64,000 nt of DNA. Source: Comamonadaceae bacterium UBA4962. Lineage in GTDB: Bacteria; Pseudomonadota; Gammaproteobacteria; Burkholderiales; Burkholderiaceae_C. The notes beneath the pieces were generated by a model that was not told the origin of the DNA, searched no databases, and saw nothing but the letters and a program-made list of their open reading frames with translations. The position numbers were made by a program, and so were the translations under genes. The stretch is taken from positions 149,941 through 213,940 of the forward strand of contig DHAE01000008.1 of NCBI GenBank assembly GCA_002397315.1, read 5' to 3'. Shown one piece after another: positions 42,468 through 50,126 of this stretch (the first letter of the stretch is position 1; every line of letters begins with the position of its first letter).

Positions 42468-42871
42468 TTGAATTGATCGAATACCAGATTGGCGGCCTTA
42501 CGTTTCAGTCGCTGCCCATCGTTCCCCAAGAAACGGGGCGCGGCGATGACGCGCCACCACAGCCCAGCAAGGTCTCGCGCCTTGCATTTCTGTCTCGCTT
42601 CACGGACGCTGAGGCCATCGACATCGACATCGACCTCGCATCCATCGGTGCCACGCGCGATGCGGCAGCCGTGCGCCGGTACCTCTCGAAGGTCAACGCC
42701 GCGCAGTTCATCGACCTGCAGGACGTAGACACCCGCGCCGGCGTGCAGGCGCTGGAGGCCGCCGGCCTGATCGCCGCAGGCCGTGCTGCGGCGATTCTCG
42801 ATGCGCCCGTTCAGGCACGCGAACTGCCCGATGGGGCGGGTGCGGGCCCGCTGCGGATGGCGTCGGCCTGA
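42464..42871 (+). CDS. Tail fibre assembly-type protein, copy 1
   Basis: The product is 135 residues. A short unique N-terminus is followed by a conserved C-terminal 100-residue block (KVSRLAFLSRFTDAEAIDID ... RELPDGAGAG) that recurs in the gene at 44436. Proteins of this type accompany fibres in Burkholderiales phages and probably act as fibre chaperones. It overlaps the previous stop (ATGA). Confidence 0.68.
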   Translation: MIELIEYQIGGLTFQSLPIVPQETGRGDDAPPQPSKVSRLAFLSRFTDAEAIDIDIDLASIGATRDAAAVRRYLSKVNAAQFIDLQDVDTRAGVQALEAAGLIAAGRAAAILDAPVQARELPDGAGAGPLRMASA

Positions 42872-42969
42872 CCACTATTGCTCCCACAGCACGACTCACT
42901 CCTATGCCATACCGCGAACCGGGCAATCCCATCGACGATCGCTCCAGCCATCTGGACCTGCCGCTGCCC
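42569..42969 (+). repeat. Direct repeat of fibre cassette, copy A
   Basis: It covers the conserved C-terminal block of the assembly protein plus the first 66 bp of the next fibre gene (63 of 66 identical to 44970-45035). Copy B lies at 44634-45035, about 2 kb downstream. The pair could recombine to delete or exchange the fibre genes between them. Confidence 0.75.
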
Positions 42970-43251
42970 ACGGGCACGCGGGTCGGCAGCGCGCTGGAAG
43001 ACCAGAACCGGATCACCGCCGTGATCGCCAATGCGCAGCTCGCGGGTGTGACAAAAGTGGACTTCAAGGCCCCGAGCGGGTGGGTGACGTTGACGCTGGG
43101 CGACCTGCGGGGCATCGCGGCGGCGGTCGCGCAGCACGTGCAGGCCTGCTTTTCCGCCGAGCGTGCGCACCACCAGGCGATCGCGGCGCTGGAGACGAGG
43201 GCGGCGGCCGCGGCGTACGACGTGCGCCGGGGCTGGCCTTCCGGCGCTTGA
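42904..43251 (+). CDS. Chimeric short fibre module 2 (fibre N-terminus + DUF4376-like domain)
   Basis: The product is 115 residues. Residues 1-22 (YREPGNPIDDRSSHLDLPLP) are almost identical to fibre module 4; from residue 23 on it switches to a DUF4376-like helical domain (RITAVIANAQLAGVTKVDFK; DLRGIAAAVAQHVQACFSAE) normally found at the end of fibre assembly proteins. It looks like a recombination product. Whether it is functional is open. Confidence 0.65.
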   Translation: MPYREPGNPIDDRSSHLDLPLPTGTRVGSALEDQNRITAVIANAQLAGVTKVDFKAPSGWVTLTLGDLRGIAAAVAQHVQACFSAERAHHQAIAALETRAAAAAYDVRRGWPSGA

Positions 43252-43291
43252 GGCCGCAACGCAAAGAGCGGACGAACCGAGGACATCGACG

Positions 43292-43714
43292 ATGGCACTG
43301 ACACTGCAATACCGGGAGCCCGGCAACCCCGTGGACGAATCCACGGAGGGGCTGCACCTGCCCCTGCCGCACTGGCTCAACGACACGCATGACGACGTGG
43401 TGCGGCTGCGGGCTGCGCTGGCGCAGATCGATGCGGCGCATGGCCGGCTGGCCGGCCGCGCGGCGCTGCTCGAATACGCCGCCGCGCGGCCCAGCGCCGT
43501 GGCCTATGGGTACGACGCGCAGGGCCGCGTCGCCAGCATCACGCAGACCGTGGGCGGCGCGCAGCGCACCACCACGCTCGGCTACGACGCGCAGGGCCGC
43601 GTCGCCACCGCGGCCTACCCGGTCGCGGGCGGTGCCGTGCGCACCGACACCTACCAGTACGACGCCGGCACGGGCCGCCTGGCCGGCGTCGCATCCACCG
43701 AGGCCACGCCATGA
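43292..43714 (+). CDS. Fibre module 3 with YD (RHS-like) repeats
   Basis: The product is 140 residues. The shared fibre N-terminus (YREPGNPVDESTEGLHLPLP, then LNDTHDDVVRLRAALAQID) is followed by YD/RHS-type repeats (YGYDAQGRVASIT, LGYDAQGRVATAAY, YQYDAGTGRLAGV). The repeats include a 25-bp exact DNA repeat at 43511-43535 and 43583-43607. YD repeats bind carbohydrate or build beta-cages in RHS toxins; here they are too few for a toxin shell. The stop overlaps the next start (ATGA). Confidence 0.72.
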   Translation: MALTLQYREPGNPVDESTEGLHLPLPHWLNDTHDDVVRLRAALAQIDAAHGRLAGRAALLEYAAARPSAVAYGYDAQGRVASITQTVGGAQRTTTLGYDAQGRVATAAYPVAGGAVRTDTYQYDAGTGRLAGVASTEATP

Positions 43715-44430
43715 ACCTGGATCCGATCCTTCTCGCCGAGCTGCAGCGCGGCGGCCCGCCGCTGTGGGTCAGCGGCCGAACGTACCCCGTGGGCGCCGTG
43801 GTGCGCAGCCCGGGCAATCTGCAGAGCTATGTGCGCGTGATCGCTGGGGCCGGCAATGCCGACCCCAGCGGGGGCGATGCGAACTGGATGATCCTGTCCA
43901 AGCGCGTCGAGGATGCCGTCACGGCGGTGCGTGATTCGCTGTCGGCGGCTCGCACCGAGGCGGGGATGTGGCGGGACGATGTCAAGGCCGCCGTTGTCAA
44001 CGCCAGGGACCAGGTGAATGGTCACGTCTATAGGTGCCGCGATGAGGTGCAGGGGACCGTCAACGCCGCCCGTGATGCCGTCTGGGCTCAGGTGGTGGCT
44101 TGCCACGCGACGGTGGGCGACGTGAAAGACATCGTGAACTGGATCAGGACCTTGGTGGAAGGTTCAGGCATCAAGAGCGTGCAGCGCGGGGTGTTCATCG
44201 GCACCTGGGCAAGTCAGCAGACGCCTACCTACGACATTCCCATTTCTCCGGTGGACCCCGGGCGCGCAACCCTGACGCTGCTGACCTCTGATATGGGAAG
44301 CAGCGAAGCTATCAACAAGTCGATCGCTCTGACGCCTGATGGCAGGGCGGTGCGTTCTTACGCGAGCAACATGGCATCTAGCAGCTATTTCCCGTCGTTC
44401 TCATGGGAAGTTGTCGAGTGGAAGAGGTGA
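43711..44430 (+). CDS. Fibre tip with carbohydrate-binding-like N-terminus
   Basis: The product is 239 residues. The N-terminal about 55 residues (LWVSGRTYPVGAVVRSPGNL; AGNADPSGGDANWMIL) match the CBM5/12-like pattern seen in fibre tips and chitinases. A helical coiled-coil segment (about 65-150, alternating Arg, Asp, Ala, Val) and a unique C-terminal domain follow. It probably continues fibre module 3 as a separate tip polypeptide. Host-range determinant by position. Confidence 0.68.
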   Translation: MNLDPILLAELQRGGPPLWVSGRTYPVGAVVRSPGNLQSYVRVIAGAGNADPSGGDANWMILSKRVEDAVTAVRDSLSAARTEAGMWRDDVKAAVVNARDQVNGHVYRCRDEVQGTVNAARDAVWAQVVACHATVGDVKDIVNWIRTLVEGSGIKSVQRGVFIGTWASQQTPTYDIPISPVDPGRATLTLLTSDMGSSEAINKSIALTPDGRAVRSYASNMASSSYFPSFSWEVVEWKR

Positions 44431-44435
44431 GTTCG

Positions 44436-44930
44436 ATGCGCAATTACGCACAAATTTCGGCGGAAGGAATCGTCGTGGGCTTGACGGTAGCCGCCACAGG
44501 AATCGACCATGAAGCGGTGATCGAGGTGCCCGAATACGACCTGTCATTGCTCGGCAAGCGCTATACGCCCGCCACCGGCGAGTTCGTCGCCCCTCCCGAG
44601 GGCAGCGGCGGCGCCGTCCCTCCGCATGCCGGCAAGGTGTCCCGCCTCGCGTTCCTCTCGCGCTTCACCGACGAAGAAGCCATCGACATCGATCTCGCCT
44701 CCATCGGTGCCACGCGCGAGGCGGCTGCCGTGCGCCGCTATCTCTCGAAGGTCCACGCCGCGCAGTTCATCGACCTGCAGGACGCGGACACCCGCGCCGG
44801 CGTGCAGGCGCTGGAGGCGGCCGGCCTGATCGCCGCCGGCCGCGCAACGGCGATCCTCGATGCGCCGATCCAGGCACGCGAGCTGCCCGACGGGGCGGGT
44901 GCGGGCCCGCTGCGGATGGCATCGGCCTGA
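44436..44930 (+). CDS. Tail fibre assembly-type protein, copy 2
   Basis: The product is 164 residues starting at ATG 44436 with GAGGTG 6 bp upstream. The N-terminal about 65 residues (MRNYAQISAEGIVVGLTVAA, DLSLLGKRYTP) differ from copy 1; the C-terminal about 98 residues are nearly identical to it. Likely a fibre chaperone matched to the tip encoded just upstream. Confidence 0.68.
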   Translation: MRNYAQISAEGIVVGLTVAATGIDHEAVIEVPEYDLSLLGKRYTPATGEFVAPPEGSGGAVPPHAGKVSRLAFLSRFTDEEAIDIDLASIGATREAAAVRRYLSKVHAAQFIDLQDADTRAGVQALEAAGLIAAGRATAILDAPIQARELPDGAGAGPLRMASA

Positions 44931-45035
44931 CCACGACTACTGCCACGACTACCACTGCACCTCACCCCTATGCCATACCGCGAACCGGGCAACCCCATCG
45001 ACGATCGCTCCAGCCATCTGGATCTGCCGCTGCCG
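44634..45035 (+). repeat. Direct repeat of fibre cassette, copy B
   Basis: Counterpart of copy A at 42569-42969. The coding block differs by a two-codon deletion (DIDL versus DIDIDL) and scattered third-position changes; the spacer between the two genes is more diverged than the coding parts. Confidence 0.75.
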
Positions 45036-45968
45036 CACCACCTGAACGACACGCACGACGACGTGGTGCGCCTGCGCGAGGCGCTGGCGCTGCTGGATTC
45101 CCTGCTTGCCGCAGTGCAGAAGGACAAGGCCGGCGCAGTGGACCTGGCTGCGCTCTCCGCGGAGCTGCGCAACGCGCTGGGACTCAAGGCCGGCTCGGCG
45201 GACCTGGCGACGCTCTCCGCGGAGCTGCGCAACGCTCTGGGGTTCAAGGCCGATGCCGATGCGGTCGTCAGATCGTGGGCGGGGCGCAAGGGCGACGTCG
45301 CTCCTGTCTTCGCCGATCTGGGCGGCAAGCCCGCGACGCTGGCGGGATACGGCATCACGGACGGCGTGCACCAGAAGGTATTTCTGAACGCGGGCGAAGA
45401 CCTCAACAATGCAACGACCTCCGGTTTCTATACCGTCGGTGGCGCCTATGCCAATGGTCCCGAGAGCAACGTCGCCTACGGACAGCTGATCGTGTCCCGG
45501 GGGGCCGACACCATCGTGCAAATGGCGTTCCCCTACCATTCGGCCGAAGCCAGCTTCAGGACCGCGAGCGGAATAGGTGCTTCGCAGAAATGGACCCCCT
45601 GGGTCAGGCTGGCGAACACCTCCAGCCCCAGGCTGACCGGCGCGATCCTGCTGCAGGGTGCCGTCCGCGGATACAAGCAGTCCATGGCCGGCGATGTGGT
45701 GGACTGTGCGCTGGGCAACTACTACCAGCGCACGGTCACGGGCAACACCACGTTCTCGTTCGTCAACGTGCCGGCGGCCGATGCAGCCTATTCCCTGCGG
45801 CTGGACGTCGTCCATGCGGGCGGCGTCATCGCCTGGCCCGGTTCCGTCCGGTGGCCTGGCAACGTGGCACCCCGGATTGTCACGGGACGCACGCACATGT
45901 TCTTTTTCGCGACCACGGATGGGGGTAACACCTGGCGTGGAGCGGTGCTGCCCAACTATTCGGCCTGA
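44970..45968 (+). CDS. Tail fibre module 4 with pyocin-knob-like domain
   Basis: The product is 332 residues. Residues 1-130 are the shared fibre base (LPLPHHLNDTHDDVVRLREA; two tandem ELRNALG repeats; RSWAGRKGDVAPVFADLG). Residues about 140-215 fit a pyocin-knob domain (DLNNATTSGFYTVGG ... WTPWVRL), as in R-pyocin and short tail fibres. The C-terminal about 110 residues form another beta domain. It is the most complete fibre in the array and probably the main one used. Confidence 0.8.
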   Translation: MPYREPGNPIDDRSSHLDLPLPHHLNDTHDDVVRLREALALLDSLLAAVQKDKAGAVDLAALSAELRNALGLKAGSADLATLSAELRNALGFKADADAVVRSWAGRKGDVAPVFADLGGKPATLAGYGITDGVHQKVFLNAGEDLNNATTSGFYTVGGAYANGPESNVAYGQLIVSRGADTIVQMAFPYHSAEASFRTASGIGASQKWTPWVRLANTSSPRLTGAILLQGAVRGYKQSMAGDVVDCALGNYYQRTVTGNTTFSFVNVPAADAAYSLRLDVVHAGGVIAWPGSVRWPGNVAPRIVTGRTHMFFFATTDGGNTWRGAVLPNYSA

Positions 45969-45970
45969 CC

Positions 45971-46633
45971 ATGAGCCTGCACGAAATGATGTTTGCGGCC
46001 ATGGAGGCCGTGCCGGGCCAGGCGGTCTTCACCGGCAGTACCGCGTGGCCTGTGCCGTCCGGCGTCTTCAAGATCAGCATGGTGTGCGTGCAACCGGGTG
46101 GAACGAATTCCGCTACCGAGGTTGCCGTCGACGGCGTGGTCGTCTGCCGCGCGCTCAACTGGGGCCGGATCGGCCAGGGCGGCGGCGAAGGCGGCTGGGG
46201 CGCCGCCCCCTACGACGATGGCTATGCCCGTCAGCCTGGCGGTGGAGGGGGTGCCGGCGGATACATGGGCAATGGGGGCAAAGGGGGTGTGTATGGGTTC
46301 TATGACACGCAAGGCTCGGGAGGCGGGGGGGACGGCGGCAATACCGTGGGAGGGCTGGGCGTCGGTCTGCGGGGCCTGGGAAGTGCGCCTGGCAGTGATC
46401 GCAATGGCTATATCGGCGGAAGCTATGGGGGAGGGTCTGCCGGAGTGGATGACACATCTCCGGGTTCCATGGGAGGGGCCTGCGCCTGGGTGAACGATGT
46501 CGCCGTGACCCCGGGACAGCAGGTTCAGGTGACGGTTCCCGCCGTCCTTCCCTGGTCCCTGCAGGGAGCAGGGGCCGTGCGGATCATGTGGGGCGGCGAC
46601 CGCTCCTACCCCAACAACGCGGGAGATTTATGA
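45971..46633 (+). CDS. Glycine-rich adhesin-like fibre tip
   Basis: The product is 220 residues. A beta-rich N-terminus (about 1-65) is followed by about 90 residues packed with Gly runs (GGGGGAGGYMGNGGKGG, GSGGGGDGGN, GGSYGGGS) and a short beta C-terminus. The layout recalls the polyglycine-sandwich adhesins at the fibre tips of T-even-like phages (gp38 type), with receptor loops between Gly strands. It starts 2 bp after fibre module 4. Likely the receptor-binding subunit; an inference from composition. Confidence 0.65.
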   Translation: MSLHEMMFAAMEAVPGQAVFTGSTAWPVPSGVFKISMVCVQPGGTNSATEVAVDGVVVCRALNWGRIGQGGGEGGWGAAPYDDGYARQPGGGGGAGGYMGNGGKGGVYGFYDTQGSGGGGDGGNTVGGLGVGLRGLGSAPGSDRNGYIGGSYGGGSAGVDDTSPGSMGGACAWVNDVAVTPGQQVQVTVPAVLPWSLQGAGAVRIMWGGDRSYPNNAGDL

Positions 46634-47277
46634 TTTACCTTCATGTTGAAAGCGGGGACTATCCGCTGATGTCCGAGCAGGTGATGGCTCGCCATCCCGA
46701 TTTTTCTTTTCCCGTGCCTTTTGAGGCACCGGATGGATACGCGATAGTCAGGCCTTCCAGGCCTCCATCGCATGCCCCTGCGACACACCGTCTGGCGGAG
46801 CAAGCGCCTTGCCTGGTGGATGGTGATTGGGTTCAGTCGTGGACGGTCGTGGCCCTCACCCAGGATGAGATCGCATCGCGTGCCGCGGCCGAGGTGGCGG
46901 CGCTCCGCCAAGCGCGCGCCGAAAAGATCGCCGCGATCAATGTCCAGTACGAGCGCCGCACGGCCGCGATCGCGGACGGCTACCCGGTGAGCGAGCGGGA
47001 GAGCTGGCCCGTGCAGACGCGCGAATCACAGGCGCTGCTGGCCGACGCCGGCGCGAAGACCCCGTGGATCGACGCGGCGGCTGCGGCCCGCGCCATCGAC
47101 CGCGTCGAACTCGCCCGGCGCATCGCTGCACTGGACCTGGCCTACCGCGCGGCCCATGGCGCGTTGTCCGGAACGCGGCAGCGGATGGAGGCCATGGCCC
47201 GGGCCGCGATCGACGTTGCTGCGCTGCAGTCGATCGACGAAACCGCCGGGTGGCCTGGGCCCGGTGCGTCCGCCTGA
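46630..47277 (+). CDS. Tail fibre assembly protein (DUF4376-like C-terminus)
   Basis: The product is 215 residues starting at ATG 46630, overlapping the adhesin stop. The N-terminal about 85 residues include VESGDYPLMSEQVMARHPDF and ALTQDEIASRAA; the rest is a charged helical region of the kind found in tail fibre assembly proteins (RAEKIAAINVQYERRTAAIA, ARRIAALDLAYRAAHGAL). It probably folds or trimerises fibre module 4 or the adhesin. Last gene of the element. Confidence 0.72.
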   Translation: MIYLHVESGDYPLMSEQVMARHPDFSFPVPFEAPDGYAIVRPSRPPSHAPATHRLAEQAPCLVDGDWVQSWTVVALTQDEIASRAAAEVAALRQARAEKIAAINVQYERRTAAIADGYPVSERESWPVQTRESQALLADAGAKTPWIDAAAAARAIDRVELARRIAALDLAYRAAHGALSGTRQRMEAMARAAIDVAALQSIDETAGWPGPGASA

Positions 47278-47557
47278 AGATTGGCGACCCGGGCCGAGCC
47301 GCACACCGGCTCGGGCCGCGTGATGGGAGCGCGGCGATACGAAAAGGCTAGAGGATTTGCCGCGAGCGTCGGGGCGGGGGTGATGGGTGAAATTCCGTTG
47401 CACCCCTGGCAATGGACAGGCGCTGGATTTATCGCACGGCCGGTGCGGCGGTTTTCGCGCGGCGCATCAAGCAGCGTCCGGTTACGGGATACTCCCCGCT
47501 TCCGGAGGCCCATCCTCTTTCTCCCAGCCGTTTCCCGACTTCGCAAGGACCCCGCCA
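47278..47557. other. Right junction of the Mu-like element (no gene)
   Basis: About 280 bp without a supported gene. It starts with a hairpin (CCGAGCCG / CGGCTCGG, 47294-47314) that may end fibre transcription, contains the right candidate direct repeat, and leads into the methyltransferase ribosome-binding site at 47545. The right end of the element must lie here. Confidence 0.45.
47387..47402 (+). repeat. Candidate junction direct repeat, right copy
   Basis: GTGAAATTCCGTTGCA matches the left copy (17260-17275) at 13 of 16 positions in the same orientation. Confidence 0.25.
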
Positions 47558-48163
47558 TTGAAATCCGCCAGCCCCGCCCTCTTCGACGAGGCCTACTACC
47601 AGCGCTTCTACTTCGACAAGAAGACCAGCGTGGTGGACCCGAAGCACATGGAGCGGCTGGGCAACTTCGTCTGCAGCTATCTGAAGTACCTGCGGGTGCC
47701 CGTGGAGCGCGTGGTGGACGTGGGCTGCGGCATCGGGCTGTGGAAGGACATCGTGGCGCGACATTTCCCGGGGGCGCGGTACCAGGGGGTCGAGTTCAGT
47801 GCGTACCTGTGCGAGCGCTATGGCTGGCAGCAGGGCTCGGTAGTGGACTACGCGGCCGATGCGCCGTTCGACTTCGTCGTCTGCCAGGGCGTGCTGCCGT
47901 ACCTGAGCCCGCCGGACCTGAAGGCCGCGCTCGACAACCTGGGGCGGCTCTGCCGCGGCGCGCTGTATCTCGAAGCGGTTTCTCGTGAAGACTACGAACG
48001 CGACATCATCGACGAAGACCTGACCGACCCCGCGCTGTTCCGCCACCGGGCCGAGGTGTACCGGCGCGGACTGTCGCGCCATTTCCGGGAAGTGGGCGGG
48101 GGGCTCTGGCTGAGCCGGGCGGCCGACGTGCCGCTGTTCGAGCTGGAGTGCGCGGGCGGGTAG
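47558..48163 (+). CDS. Class I SAM-dependent methyltransferase
   Basis: The product is 201 residues with SAM motif I VVDVGCGIGLW and a following acidic residue at GVEFSAYLC, then the motif III-like FDFVVCQGVLPYL. A TTG start at 47558 with AAGGA 9-13 bp upstream is preferred, since no ATG fits the conserved N-terminus (SPALFDEAYYQRFYFD). Substrate unknown. First host gene after the element. Confidence 0.78.
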   Translation: MKSASPALFDEAYYQRFYFDKKTSVVDPKHMERLGNFVCSYLKYLRVPVERVVDVGCGIGLWKDIVARHFPGARYQGVEFSAYLCERYGWQQGSVVDYAADAPFDFVVCQGVLPYLSPPDLKAALDNLGRLCRGALYLEAVSREDYERDIIDEDLTDPALFRHRAEVYRRGLSRHFREVGGGLWLSRAADVPLFELECAGG

Positions 48164-48340
48164 GCTGGAGCGTTGATTCCTACGTATTGGATGCGCGCTC
48201 GAATCTCGCTTGAGCGACCTCGCGCGCGCAGCGGCTGGATAGGGCGATAGTGGGATGGGGAACTGCCCATACCAGCAGCGCTGTGGCAAGAATCAGGGGA
48301 AATTGCCGGCGACACGGCAAACGAAGAGAGGAGCATTTCC

Positions 48341-49195
48341 ATGGACGGCATTGCCGCGATCAAGGTTTCGGACATCGCCACGCTGGTGCCGTTGGGCATC
48401 GCCGTCGGGCTGGGCATGCTTTTTTTCTGGGTGGTCCTGCGCACCGAATCCTGGCACATGCTGCGTCGGCGCATCTGGCTGCTGGTGCACGGCAAGGAAG
48501 AGATATCGGACCCCGGCATCCGCGACTACGTGGAAGAGCAAAACAATCTGGCGGCCTTCCATGTGTTCGCCGGTGTCCAGGTGGCGACGCTGGCCGAGGC
48601 GCGCACGCTGATGGCGTGGTGCAAGGCGAGGAAAGTGGAACTGGACGTGCTGCGCATCTGCGGCCCGTACTTCGATCCGGAGGTGCGTCGCATCAAGGAG
48701 CGCTGGCTGCCGCCGAAATGGGTGGGGCAGGCCATCGGGGTCGTTGCCATGGGCTTCATGGTGGCGGCACTCGTATCCGCATGGGCGATGACCCTGCCGG
48801 CCCTGCTGACGGTAAAGAAGACCGAGCAGCGTTTTTTTGCCGATGAAACGGGGCTCCGCCTGCCATGGCCTTTGGTTTCTTTTTCGGCTCGGCGTTTGCG
48901 GCCTGATGACTGCGAAAAGCCGGTGGCCGGGGAGACGGCCCGCACGGGTTTCTCGGAACGCGACATCGCCATCCTGTGCCCTGTTTTGAAGGACCCCGAG
49001 TTCGGTGCTTACGTGAGGAATGCGGCCAAGGAGCAGCGGGTCTTCCTGTCGATGTGCGCGGCGTTTTTCCTGTTTCTCATGTACTACGCGGCGGTGCGCG
49101 CGTTGCGGGTGGTATGTGCGCGCAAGTTGCTGGCCCGCCGCGTGGACCCCACCTTGCCCGCCGGGCAGATGGAGTTGGACTTCGGTCCCTCCTGA
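48341..49195 (+). CDS. Membrane protein, DUF6216-like
   Basis: The product is 284 residues with three clear transmembrane helices (about 13-33, 130-152, 228-252). The N-terminal part (FFWVVLRTESWHMLRRRIWL; LVHGKEEISDPGIRDYVEEQ) looks like the DUF6216 family of inner-membrane proteins of unknown function. AGAGGAG lies 7 bp before the ATG. It stands alone, with no partner gene to suggest a role. Confidence 0.65.
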   Translation: MDGIAAIKVSDIATLVPLGIAVGLGMLFFWVVLRTESWHMLRRRIWLLVHGKEEISDPGIRDYVEEQNNLAAFHVFAGVQVATLAEARTLMAWCKARKVELDVLRICGPYFDPEVRRIKERWLPPKWVGQAIGVVAMGFMVAALVSAWAMTLPALLTVKKTEQRFFADETGLRLPWPLVSFSARRLRPDDCEKPVAGETARTGFSERDIAILCPVLKDPEFGAYVRNAAKEQRVFLSMCAAFFLFLMYYAAVRALRVVCARKLLARRVDPTLPAGQMELDFGPS

Positions 49196-49219
49196 TCCGC
49201 GGAAGGGTTCAGCATCTCC

Positions 49220-49330
49220 TAGCGAACCCGTTCCCGCGCAAGCTTTCCGCTGCCTCTGTCGCACCTTGTCGCTCCTGCCGGTGCCGGCGGGCTGGGCGGG
49301 GTGCTCGCGACACCGCCGCGCAGCCCAATC
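49220..49330 (+). pseudogene. Decayed copy of the 5' end of the DUF1439 gene
   Basis: About 110 bp (CCCGTTCCCGCGCAAGC ... GCGGGCTGGGCGGGG) align with the signal-peptide region of the DUF1439 gene at 50700-50805 at roughly three-quarters identity with small gaps. No reading frame is kept. It is a relic of a duplication, with the TetR and VOC genes now between the copies. Confidence 0.5.
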
Positions 49331-49386
49331 GGCAACCTGCTTCTGGCAGCCAGGACGGTTCAAACTCACCTGAATCGGACGCTTTC

Positions 49387-50037
49387 CTACAGCCCCCGCT
49401 CCACCATGTCGAGCAGCCGCTGCGCCAGTACCTCGCGCAGCGCTTCGGGAGCGTCGCGCAAGGGGCCATCGATAGCGAGGAAGGCCATGCCGTGCACGGT
49501 GGACCAGGCAAGGTACTCCGCGCCGGGCCGGCGTTCGGCGGGCAGGGCGCCGGCAGCCACGAGCTCGTCAAGGGCCACGCCCAGGTGCTCGAAAGGGTTG
49601 AGCCCGCTGGCACCGCCCTTGGCGGGATCGGGGTCGCGATCCACCGTGAAGGGCTGTCCGAACGCCATGCGGAACAGCCCGGTTTCCGACTGCGCGAAGC
49701 GCAGGTAACCCCGGCCGACGGCCCGCACCTTGCCATGCGCCCGCTGGGCGATAGGCGCATCCGCAGGCACCTTGGCGAGTTCTTCTTCCATGAACACGGC
49801 CATGGCGGCCACGGCGGCGGAGCGCACGGCATCCAGCAGGTGCTGGCGGCTCGCGAAGTGGCGGTAGGCCGCATTGGGCGCCACGCCCGCGCGCCGGGTG
49901 GCCTCGCGCAGCACGACGGCGTCCGGTCCGCCCTGGCGCGCCAGTTCCAGCCCGGCATCCAGCAGGGCGCGGCGCAGGTCGCCGTGGCGGTAGGTAGCGC
50001 GCGGGGTGGTGGCCGGTGGCAGGGCGGAAGCGGACAT
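49387..50037 (-). CDS. TetR-family regulator
   Basis: The product is 216 residues. The N-terminal HTH (about 20-65, REATRRAGVAPNAAYRHF) and the C-terminal WHG-type ligand domain (about 90-205) fit TetR. The start at 50037 was chosen over 50064 because the latter would overlap an operator (50051-50063). It is divergent from the VOC gene, which it probably controls together with its own expression. Confidence 0.87.
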   Translation of the reverse strand: MSASALPPATTPRATYRHGDLRRALLDAGLELARQGGPDAVVLREATRRAGVAPNAAYRHFASRQHLLDAVRSAAVAAMAVFMEEELAKVPADAPIAQRAHGKVRAVGRGYLRFAQSETGLFRMAFGQPFTVDRDPDPAKGGASGLNPFEHLGVALDELVAAGALPAERRPGAEYLAWSTVHGMAFLAIDGPLRDAPEALREVLAQRLLDMVERGL

Positions 50038-50050
50038 GGCGTTTGCGATG

Positions 50051-50095
50051 TGGACAGTGTCCATTGTCTCAGCTATATTTGTGGACGGTGTTCAC
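50051..50095. promoter_or_regulatory. TetR operators in divergent promoter
   Basis: TGGACA-G-TGTCCA (50051-50063) is a perfect palindrome, and a related imperfect copy GTGGACGGTGTTCAC follows at 50081-50095. The TATATT between them (in AGCTATATTTG) can serve as a -10 element, so bound repressor would block the divergent promoters. Confidence 0.65.
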
Positions 50096-50126
50096 ATGTG
50101 GATGAACCCTCAGCCTAGGAGCCTCC

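Noticed and set aside
43511..43607. CRISPR-like or regulatory repeat
   Set aside because: The 25-bp repeat lies in frame within YD protein repeats, with only two copies; coding explains it.
41144..47277. Invertible fibre segment as in Mu or P1
   Set aside because: No Gin/Cin-type recombinase gene and no inverted repeats around the fibre genes were found; the repeats are direct, so deletion or exchange is more likely than inversion.
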